From Legionellaceae bacterium (GTDB lineage Bacteria; Pseudomonadota; Gammaproteobacteria; Legionellales; Legionellaceae): DNA of 6,004 nucleotides. Location of the stretch: the NCBI GenBank assembly GCA_947473535.1, contig CANJFK010000082.1, positions 1 through 6,004 on the forward strand. The letters are read 5' to 3'. Of this stretch, positions 1 through 6,004 are shown in pieces. The position numbers and the translations under genes were made by a program. The notes beneath the pieces are model-generated. The model did no database searches, was not told the DNA's origin, and saw only the letters and a program-made list of their open reading frames with translations. Each line of letters begins with the position of its first letter. Positions within the stretch are counted from its first letter, which is position 1.

Positions 1-49
1 ACCTGATTCGAATTTTTGCAATGGTTTCCACTATTAACACCCCAGTTCT

Positions 50-67
50 CCGCTGATTACCCAGCGG
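50..67. repeat. GC-rich inverted repeat (hairpin)
   Basis: CCGCTG (50-55) and CAGCGG (62-67) form a perfect 6-base stem around ATTACC. No run of T follows on either strand, so it is not a convincing intrinsic terminator. It may be part of the non-coding end of the insertion sequence. Confidence 0.55.
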
Positions 68-86
68 TTATGTTACACCTCAGAGG

Positions 87-106
87 GGGGTCAATTTTGG
101 ACGCTG
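87..106 (+). repeat. Direct repeat copy 1 (GGGGTCAATTTT type)
   Basis: This copy reads GGGGTCAATTTTGGACGCTG and matches the copy at 121-140 in 17 of 20 bases, with mismatches at repeat positions 8, 14 and 16. The copies are offset by 34 bases, about three helical turns, which suits paired binding of a transposase or another protein. Confidence 0.8.
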
Positions 107-117
107 TTTTACCCCCT

Positions 118-124
118 AAAGGGG
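118..124 (+). promoter_or_regulatory. Ribosome binding site for the giant CDS
   Basis: AAAGGGG lies 10 bases before ATG 135. It shares AAGG and further Gs with the AAGGAGG consensus, so it is moderate in strength. It supports 135 as the start over Met41 at 255, which has only a weak GAAG upstream. Confidence 0.5.
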
Positions 125-140
125 TCATTTTTGCATGCTG
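121..140 (+). repeat. Direct repeat copy 2, overlapping the start codon
   Basis: This copy reads GGGGTCATTTTTGCATGCTG. Its GGGG belongs to the likely ribosome binding site of the giant CDS, and its internal ATG (135-137) is the start codon. A protein bound to this repeat could in principle affect the gene's transcript leader at DNA level; nothing further shows this. Confidence 0.8.
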
Positions 141-3100
141 ATTAACAACCGTTCAAAAAAAAACCCATTAACGCTATCTATTGCTCAGCAAAACAAACCT
201 ATTTTAGGTTCATTTGAACAGTTTGCATTAGATGACAGTAACCATTCGAAGAAAATGTTCAATCATTTGATCGATGAAAATATATCATTGAGCAAGCGAA
301 AAAAGGCGTTTTTTCATTTTTTAACGCTGTTTGAGAGCGAGTATGAAGTAGAAGTTATGCGGATGTTAAACTCAGATGAATTTTCGTTTGAATCCGATCA
401 ATACCAAGGACTAGCAACTATTCTGATTCATACGGGTGACGTGGGTGTATTGCTGTTTATGCAGCAGTTACAGAATTTAAAAAAGAATAAAGCTTATGAT
501 GTCTTTAGTCAGGTCTTTCTTGCGAAAGGACAACCTTATACTGAGTTGATGACACCTCAAGGAATAGACTACTTGGAACGTTTGTCGACATTGAACGGTG
601 CCGAGTTAGATTGGTGGCAATCGTTAGTTGAACAACATCAGCAAGCCGGTGCGCGAGTCAATTTTATCGAATTATTTGGAGCATACAGTTATTTTTTAAG
701 CGAGCTTAAATTATTGGATCTAGGCAAGCTGCCGTCTTCCAGTCCGTTTAAACAGATTAAAAACATGAAAGTATCGCTGGCTCGCGCATTGTATATTCTT
801 AAAAATGCACCCGATAAAGAAGAGCAACTAGCATGCCTTTCTGGTTTGGATTTTGGGCCCAATGGCGCTTATTACGCCTGCCGCTATAACCAGTTTAAAT
901 TGGTTTCAAAAGAAATGAACGTAACGCCTAAAAATGGTGTTATCTCTATCAATCCTAGCGCGGAAACGCGAGGTTATAAAACAAAATTAGATCTTCATCT
1001 AATGAACCTTCCTGATGTAATGGTTATTAATCCAGGTGATGCATTGCCTGACGTTGATACGCTAGGGCAGATGCCGAGGTTAATTCAACACGACGGCATG
1101 TATTATATGTATGCAGAAAATGACAGTGGTATATGGCGCATTGAGTCCCTACACTATGAGATAGATCATGCGAACAATCTTAAACCAGGGCCTACACTGA
1201 TTAAAACTGGGGCGAACTATTTTATATATGGTTCTGATGAAAGTACCTGGCGTCTGATGAAACTGGAGTTAGACCAAGCGGCTATTGGGATAGATTTTAG
1301 CGTTGATGGAGTGCTTGACTATGATGTTAAATATAAGCGGCTTTATGAAACGATTTATGATGATTTCCTTCATAGAGAACTAGATTATGAGCGCATAATT
1401 GAACTAGATTACTCCGTTAAAACCATGCGATTTGACAAGGCCGATAAAAAAATCAATAAATTTGATGAGTCAATCGGTGAGCGTGTTTATACAAATGAAG
1501 AACTCAGGGAGATATACTACCGCTACGTTGGTGAGCAGAAAGACACGTTTTCATTTGATACGTATCAAAAAATAGACCGTTACATTGATAAACTGGCCGA
1601 TCCGGCTGGTCTATATAAGGAACAATGGCGTTTTCTAGCGGCAAAGATTTGTACTGGACCGAAAGAAACGCCAAGCGCTGATCCTTCTTTGGAGTTTGCT
1701 GCTTTTATCAAGACACTGCTTGCGGTTAGCAATAAATTTAGTGAGGATCCTGACCTTACCTTGGGTACCGTCCTCTCTATTATTACGGATAGGCTGGTAC
1801 CCATGAAGCCTGATTCAATACCGTCGGTAAGCGAGCTGAGTAGTCTGTTGAATCTCATTGGCGCTCAGCCTACCTCATTGAGATTGAATACAATGTTGCA
1901 TCACGCTTTGGTTCATTTGGAGCACCATGGTGAATTAACCTATGTCGTGTTAAATAACTATGCTCAGCGAGTGGCCATTGAGGAGGAACAAACAACGCAA
2001 ATCATAACGGATAATTTTGAGTTGTTCATTGCCAAGCAAAACGCGATAAAATTTGATGGTGTAAAAAGTAAATTTGAAGACGCTTTTATTGTGTTCTTGT
2101 CACTGATTAATGATGAAACGGATGACAGCGTAGTGTACGCAGCGCAAGCAGAAGGCCTGCGATCATTTTTTGTAAAAAATTTAGATGAAAAAACACGTTA
2201 TACGCTTTTGTTGATATTAAATGATATTAATATTGCCAAGTCGGATAAATTACCATCTACTCCTGCGATCATTGAACTGATTATGGCTTTATCGGTGGAA
2301 TCGTTTGTTTTGTCTCAGATGACAGAACTGGAACGTCGAACGGCAATTATAAAAATCATTAACGATAAGGATCTATTACCTGATACAAAAATAGGCAAAG
2401 AGCCGGATGAAGAATCGAAACTTAGTCTCCTGAGTGTTTTTAAAGATTTTTTTACCGAGTACGATGTGTTGGGACCGATAGATTACGCCCTTGATAATGA
2501 TTGTGATCTGATATCGATGTCGTCTGCACCGACTGACAATACGTTAAATGATTTACCCATTCAATCGAATGCAGGTTATATACGCGTTGTGCGCCCTGAG
2601 GACGATACCTGTGATATTTTTTTCATGCCACTTTATAAAGCAAAAAATGCAGGTTATCGAGATTGTTATATTTGGGATGATGAAACAGAACAACTATCCT
2701 ACATTGGACCAACTGGCGATGAACAAGCTGTCATTCACTTAGATGACCCCGATCGTTTGTCTGATCGAGGGTGGTTATCTGATATGGCTTGGTTGGAAGT
2801 GAGCAGTTCAGATAAATACACCTTATCAAAAGACGAGCTGGATTATTTAATTACATCAAATGGCGGTCACGTACGCGATTCTTTGTTTTATGTCGATAGG
2901 AGCGCTGTTATGCGTTCTTGCATTCCTTTAATAATTAATAAAACACAGCTCGATGTATTTGATAGAAAAATGCAGCCTAGCGATTCGCTTAAACATCTAT
3001 CGTTAGCTGAAACAAAACAGATTAAGGCGATCATCGCACCAATTAAATCACCTTTTGATTTAAAATTAAAATCAGGGATGCAGCGGGTATTAGGTGACAC

Positions 3101-6004
3101 GCTGGGTTCGATTGGCTTCAATTATTTGAAAAATAAAGCAAAATTGTTAAAAACGGCACTGGAGGCACTGAAAACAAGCGCGTTAAGTGAAGATGCTACG
3201 GAAGACGATGTACTATTAAAATTGACCGACTTAGAGGCTACGATCAAAGCAATATACAAGAACTTACCTGTAACTCAAGGAACGCTTAAAGAACCGATTC
3301 ATAGATTTTGTAAACGGCAGGCAGATAAAGATGCCATTGATGCTTATTTAGAAACGCAATCATTATCGCCTTTAATTAATTTAATATTTGAGGGGCGTTT
3401 GAAGGTATTTTTAGAGAAATCAATGAAAGTACTTAAAACTGGTGATCGGACATTTGATAAGAATCTTGTCGAAAAATTAGGTATATTGGACAATGAGGTA
3501 CCTGTTGTAACCGCATTAAAAGAATATGGTCAACGTTACGATGCGCTCAATGGTTTTATAAACGCGTTGATAAGGCTTAGAAATACGGTTGGCATTGATT
3601 TTAAACATTGTGTGAGTGTATTAAATAATCCACCTGCAAACTTAACGCGATTAAGTGTTATCAAAATGACGCAGTTGCTCGCCGTACTAAGCAAGCAACA
3701 TCGGGTTCCCGTTTCTGAGCAGCTTACCATCGTGATGGCGGTGCTTCGAAGTATTCCTAGTTATGATCCTGAGACATTAGACCTAGATCCTGCGCTAAAA
3801 GCATTGAACGAGCTTGCCAATTACCAGGATATTTTAGGTCCAGAGGCCAGTAAAACGATGCTTAATGTATCTTTCAAGCATCATTTAACGCAAAAAACAC
3901 CCTTTCCACTGAAAGATATGGTTGCACTACGGACGACTGCAGGCATTGATCCTGAATTGGCTAACGCACTGTTCGATGGATTGGTGAAGGTGATTGAGCG
4001 AGCTGGAAAACAACCTGAGGATGCTAATACAGCCGGCCTCATCATGGCGATGATCACTCAAACCACCGCGCTAATGAATGCTCGAATCGAGACCACACCA
4101 GCCATTGTTCCACTAATAAAGCTACTATTAGACGGCTGTATTACTGGGACTCACGATGAGCTAACGCATTACATCAAATTACTCAGCAGCATACCGCCTG
4201 ATAAGGAAAAATCGCAACAGTGGATCATTATTTTTTCAGCATTAGGCCAACAAACGGTAGATCTCGCGAAATTAGCGCAGATTCAACAACAACTAACAAC
4301 GCACGTTCTTTTATTGGAGAAAATAGCAGGGCTATTTGTAGTCCAGCCTTATCCGGATATTGATAAGCTTATCGATATCTTAAATAAACCCGCGAAGGAT
4401 GTAGCATCGTATATTGAGCTTTTTGATTTAGATCCCAAAGGTGTGCGTCAAGAGCCGGCTGATCTTGACAATCAGTTTTCGGTTGATCGTGTTGAAACCG
4501 TTGTAACAGGCATTCGACAATTAACAAAAAATGATTCACTAAGTGAGTCACAACAATTCGACTTAGCGCAGCAATTCATTTATATGAATGCAATCGGTCG
4601 AGATAAGCCGCTTGTTTTTGGCAGAGAGACGTACGCAAATCTCACGAAAACTAGTCGAACTGACCTTGGTGTGTTGTCAAGTAAGCTGATTAAAGCGTTG
4701 CGTGCCCCAGGACTTGGGCCTCATCAAGAGCGTACCCTGCAATTGAAATTATTAGCGGTCATGCGGGAGCAGTACTTTCGAGCAACAGGCTATCTCCCGT
4801 ATTCTACACAAATGCTATCGTTGCTGCTTTCGCTGGATAATCCGGAAAACTTACTCATGCAAATTAATACAGGCGAGGGTAAGAGTATTACAACTGCAAT
4901 GCTTGCCGCGTTGCAGTGGGTGAAGGGCGGTACAATCACGGTTTGCACGGCTGATCGTGGTTTAGTTCAACAAGATTATAACGATAAAGGTGCTAAATAT
5001 TTTTTTGATGGTTTAGGGATCCCCTCGGCGGTGGTTCTAAGCGACTCTCCACGCGGTACAATCCGCCTGGGGGGTATTAATTATACGACCTTATCGGATA
5101 TGTCGTTGTACCGCTCAGAAGCTAAAATTAACGGTGAACCATTAAGCGAAATCATTGCTGGAAAGGAAACACCGCATCATTTGATTCTTGATGAATGTGA
5201 TTATTCGACCTTGGATGATAGTCGATTATTTAACTATACCATTAGCGCGGATGAAAGCTCGGATAGTCATTATAATCCTTACGCTTGGGTTTACCCCTTA
5301 ATCAACGAATTTATTGATTTACCCGCGTATGAGCTTGAGCATGCGAAAGGTGGTTGGGATGAACTGGATGATATTCGTCAGCTTAAACAATTCCTTGATG
5401 ACCGCGTGAAAACAACGGAGCAGAGAACACAGTTAAGTCTTTTTAGTGATACCAAGTTGAATCGATGGTTGGATGAGGCTGCGGATGTTCATATTAAAAC
5501 GTGTAAGGTAGGTCGTCAGTTTAGTCTTTCAAAGGAAACAAGGGTCATTGGTGGGATAGAGCAAGAGGTCTCCATTGCGATTCCTGTAAAAGGTGGCCTA
5601 GAGCAAATAGGATCCACGTTAGAAGGCAGCAGGCAGCAGTTTTTGCATGCTCGATTGATGAAGGAAGACGGCTCCAGTCTGTTTCCCATTGATGCAGAAA
5701 TGTTAGTGGTGGCCACAGAATCAGCGAAAGGCTTTATCGATTACTATCGTGAACACCAGGGACGAATCATCGGTATCACGGGTACAGCAGGAACGCCAGA
5801 TGAGTTGATAGAACAAGAAGCCAAGTTTGGCATGGTTGCTTTGGACATTCCTCCCCATAAAAAAAATAAACGAGACGAGCTTCCAACACGCGTTAAAGGT
5901 ACAAGTAATCAACATGATCAGGCGATTATTAAGGCGGTTTCTGAGGCTGAAATGGCCGACCTGGGGGCATTGCCGGTACTTGTCAATGCGAGCAATCTAG
6001 CAGA
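135..6004 (+). CDS. Giant protein with C-terminal SecA-like ATPase motor (3' partial)
   Basis: The frame stays open for 1956 codons and runs off the window. The in-frame TAA at 117-119 means translation cannot begin before ATG 135, which has a G-rich ribosome binding site 10 bases upstream; the next in-frame Met is residue 41 (255). Residues 1-1540 match nothing I can name: no signal peptide, no evident membrane segment, mostly helical, with beta-rich patches near 320-380 and 814-870. From about 1550 the SecA DEAD-type motor appears: PYSTQ at 1555-1559, TGEGKS at 1579-1584, motif Ia-like VCTADRGLVQQD at 1603-1614, DECD at 1686-1689, TGTA at 1882-1885, and IPPHKKNKRDELP at 1905-1917, matching SecA's VPTNRP...R-D-LP. 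The catalytic Lys1583, Asp1686 and Glu1687 are present, so ATP hydrolysis is plausible. By family, SecA couples ATP hydrolysis to moving polypeptides. The substrate here is unknown. A host-directed effector or a specialised translocation or remodelling factor are both inferences. Confidence 0.93.
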   Translation, partial: MLINNRSKKNPLTLSIAQQNKPILGSFEQFALDDSNHSKKMFNHLIDENISLSKRKKAFFHFLTLFESEYEVEVMRMLNSDEFSFESDQYQGLATILIHTGDVGVLLFMQQLQNLKKNKAYDVFSQVFLAKGQPYTELMTPQGIDYLERLSTLNGAELDWWQSLVEQHQQAGARVNFIELFGAYSYFLSELKLLDLGKLPSSSPFKQIKNMKVSLARALYILKNAPDKEEQLACLSGLDFGPNGAYYACRYNQFKLVSKEMNVTPKNGVISINPSAETRGYKTKLDLHLMNLPDVMVINPGDALPDVDTLGQMPRLIQHDGMYYMYAENDSGIWRIESLHYEIDHANNLKPGPTLIKTGANYFIYGSDESTWRLMKLELDQAAIGIDFSVDGVLDYDVKYKRLYETIYDDFLHRELDYERIIELDYSVKTMRFDKADKKINKFDESIGERVYTNEELREIYYRYVGEQKDTFSFDTYQKIDRYIDKLADPAGLYKEQWRFLAAKICTGPKETPSADPSLEFAAFIKTLLAVSNKFSEDPDLTLGTVLSIITDRLVPMKPDSIPSVSELSSLLNLIGAQPTSLRLNTMLHHALVHLEHHGELTYVVLNNYAQRVAIEEEQTTQIITDNFELFIAKQNAIKFDGVKSKFEDAFIVFLSLINDETDDSVVYAAQAEGLRSFFVKNLDEKTRYTLLLILNDINIAKSDKLPSTPAIIELIMALSVESFVLSQMTELERRTAIIKIINDKDLLPDTKIGKEPDEESKLSLLSVFKDFFTEYDVLGPIDYALDNDCDLISMSSAPTDNTLNDLPIQSNAGYIRVVRPEDDTCDIFFMPLYKAKNAGYRDCYIWDDETEQLSYIGPTGDEQAVIHLDDPDRLSDRGWLSDMAWLEVSSSDKYTLSKDELDYLITSNGGHVRDSLFYVDRSAVMRSCIPLIINKTQLDVFDRKMQPSDSLKHLSLAETKQIKAIIAPIKSPFDLKLKSGMQRVLGDTLGSIGFNYLKNKAKLLKTALEALKTSALSEDATEDDVLLKLTDLEATIKAIYKNLPVTQGTLKEPIHRFCKRQADKDAIDAYLETQSLSPLINLIFEGRLKVFLEKSMKVLKTGDRTFDKNLVEKLGILDNEVPVVTALKEYGQRYDALNGFINALIRLRNTVGIDFKHCVSVLNNPPANLTRLSVIKMTQLLAVLSKQHRVPVSEQLTIVMAVLRSIPSYDPETLDLDPALKALNELANYQDILGPEASKTMLNVSFKHHLTQKTPFPLKDMVALRTTAGIDPELANALFDGLVKVIERAGKQPEDANTAGLIMAMITQTTALMNARIETTPAIVPLIKLLLDGCITGTHDELTHYIKLLSSIPPDKEKSQQWIIIFSALGQQTVDLAKLAQIQQQLTTHVLLLEKIAGLFVVQPYPDIDKLIDILNKPAKDVASYIELFDLDPKGVRQEPADLDNQFSVDRVETVVTGIRQLTKNDSLSESQQFDLAQQFIYMNAIGRDKPLVFGRETYANLTKTSRTDLGVLSSKLIKALRAPGLGPHQERTLQLKLLAVMREQYFRATGYLPYSTQMLSLLLSLDNPENLLMQINTGEGKSITTAMLAALQWVKGGTITVCTADRGLVQQDYNDKGAKYFFDGLGIPSAVVLSDSPRGTIRLGGINYTTLSDMSLYRSEAKINGEPLSEIIAGKETPHHLILDECDYSTLDDSRLFNYTISADESSDSHYNPYAWVYPLINEFIDLPAYELEHAKGGWDELDDIRQLKQFLDDRVKTTEQRTQLSLFSDTKLNRWLDEAADVHIKTCKVGRQFSLSKETRVIGGIEQEVSIAIPVKGGLEQIGSTLEGSRQQFLHARLMKEDGSSLFPIDAEMLVVATESAKGFIDYYREHQGRIIGITGTAGTPDELIEQEAKFGMVALDIPPHKKNKRDELPTRVKGTSNQHDQAIIKAVSEAEMADLGALPVLVNASNLA
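155..163 (+). repeat. Nine-A homopolymer at codons 7-10 of the giant CDS
   Basis: Nine consecutive A follow the start codon by 17 bases. Gain of one A would put TGA at 215-217 (window numbering) in frame; loss of one would put TAG at 205-207 in frame. Either change would end translation from ATG 135 after about 25 codons. Translation from Met41 would not be affected. Confidence 0.7.
1095..1262 (+). other. Beta-rich patch with two similar aromatic hairpins
   Basis: Within the unknown N-terminal part, residues about 321-376 contain two matching units: YYMYAENDSGIWRI (323-336) and YFIYGSDESTWRLM (362-375). Each reads as an aromatic strand, an acidic turn, then Trp-Arg and hydrophobics, which suits a small beta hairpin repeated 39 residues apart. 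A looser third copy, CYIWDDETEQLSYIG, lies at residues 844-858. The surroundings are otherwise mainly helical. I do not recognise a named domain; small beta-repeat or propeller-like modules are possible. Confidence 0.4.
4752..6004 (+). other. SecA-like motor region (NBD1, cross-linking-like insert, start of NBD2)
   Basis: This is a domain within the large CDS, covering residues about 1540-1956. NBD1 runs from about 1545 to 1700, with glutamine Q1559 in a PYSTQ context as in SecA's PYDVQ. Walker A is TGEGKS, where SecA has TGEGKT. Walker B DECD is followed by YSTLDDSR, which lines up with SecA's DEVDSILIDEAR at D, E, D, D and R. After the insert, residues 1866-1898 rejoin the NBD1 core through ITGTAGTPDELIEQEAKFG, like SecA's MTGTADTEA. 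NBD2 starts at about 1900 and reaches PVLV at 1947-1950, where SecA has PVLVGT. The window ends before the NBD2 arginine motifs, the helical scaffold, the helical wing and any C-terminal tail, so these cannot be judged. Confidence 0.9.
5232..5729 (+). other. Segment in the position of the SecA preprotein cross-linking domain
   Basis: Residues about 1700-1865 sit between the DECD Walker B and the TGTA motif, a gap of about 195 residues. In SecA the corresponding gap is of similar length and holds the preprotein cross-linking domain (PPXD), which clamps substrate. Sequence similarity in the middle is not obvious to me. The end can be aligned loosely: GGLEQIGSTLEGSRQQF resembles the GLHQAVEAKEG strand-return of SecA, and the TESAKGFIDYY helix before TGT resembles SecA's ITFQNYFRLY. 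Retention of a substrate-clamp domain is therefore likely from position and length, while its binding specificity may have diverged. Confidence 0.6.

Larger units (their letters stand above)
84..124 (+). promoter_or_regulatory. Competing G/C stems in the leader, one covering the ribosome binding site
   Basis: The C-tract at 112-116 can pair in two exclusive ways. It can pair with the upstream G-tract (84-89 with 112-117, 6 pairs, 22-base loop) or with the downstream GGGG of the ribosome binding site (113-116 with 121-124, 4 pairs, TAAA loop). The second form would hide the ribosome binding site and the first would free it. The pairing is seen directly; a regulatory use is inference, and it could be only a by-product of the repeated insertion-sequence end. 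Confidence 0.35.
71..147. mobile_element. Probable IS21-family-like insertion sequence end (remnant or boundary)
   Basis: The stretch begins TGTTA (71-75) and ends TAACA (143-147), so its tips are inverted 5-base copies with TG/CA ends. Inside are two direct copies of GGGGTCA-x-TTTT at 87 and 121. IS21-family elements are known for repeated transposase-binding motifs at their ends, and motifs of the GGGTCAATTTT type are common there; this family assignment is from memory of the pattern. No istA or istB coding sequence is in the window. Either the element body lies upstream of position 1 and 147 is its outer edge, or this is an orphan end. The start codon of the giant CDS lies inside it. Confidence 0.5.

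Noticed and set aside
50..67. Intrinsic terminator
   Set aside because: The stem is GC-rich but only 6 bases long and has no T-run on either strand.
16..102. Sigma-70 promoter for the giant CDS
   Set aside because: Candidates such as TTGCAA at 16, TATTAA at 32, TATGTT at 69 and TTGGAC at 97 do not pair at 16-18 base spacing with a good partner box.
71..147. Small self-contained MITE with TGTTA...TAACA ends
   Set aside because: The inner repeats are direct rather than inverted and the terminal match is only 5 bases, so an insertion-sequence end explains it better.
1580..1858. 92-residue reverse-strand ORF
   Set aside because: It lies wholly inside the continuous + strand frame, has no recognisable domain, and is one of several similar antisense shadows (2888-3121, 3536-3730, 4369-4551, 5516-5716, 5721-5915).
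2548..2742. 64-residue + strand ORF in another frame
   Set aside because: It overlaps the giant CDS, has no ribosome binding site I would trust, and its protein has no recognisable feature.
4752..6004. Housekeeping secA
   Set aside because: The motor is joined in frame to more than 1500 upstream residues with no stop or plausible gene boundary, and its motifs deviate from the canonical ones (TGEGKS, DECD, no clear PPXD sequence).

Overview
The window is almost entirely one very long open reading frame on the + strand. It opens at ATG 135 and is still open at the last base, giving 1956 complete codons with no in-frame stop. I checked the frame line by line, and the short ORFs in other frames are shadows of it. 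The first 134 bases hold no gene. They carry a GC hairpin, two near-identical 20-base repeats and a G-rich ribosome binding site.

The last ~400 residues read as the motor of a SecA-type preprotein translocase ATPase. In order they show a Q-motif-like PYSTQ, a Walker A of TGEGKS, a motif Ia-like segment, a DECD Walker B followed by a SecA-like LDDSR, a ~165-residue segment where SecA carries its preprotein cross-linking domain, a TGTA motif III, and the start of the second nucleotide-binding fold. Ahead of this lie about 1540 residues that I do not recognise. They are mostly predicted helical and soluble, with two short beta-rich patches. Housekeeping SecA is about 850-900 residues long with its Walker A near residue 100. 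Here it is at residue 1579, so this is not ordinary SecA but a giant protein with a SecA-like motor near its C-terminal part.

The 5' side looks like the end of an insertion sequence. The GGGGTCA-x-TTTT repeats and the TGTTA...TAACA boundaries resemble the repeated ends of IS21-family elements. The second repeat contains the start codon of the giant frame, so the insertion sequence may supply its translation start, or may have cut off an original N-terminus.

The organism is a bacterium with moderately low G+C (roughly 40 percent by eye). The style of the protein (huge, cytosolic, unknown helical N-terminus, eukaryote-interaction flavour) would suit a host-associated gammaproteobacterium such as a member of the Legionellales, but that is a guess. 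No neighbouring gene is visible, so operon context cannot be judged.
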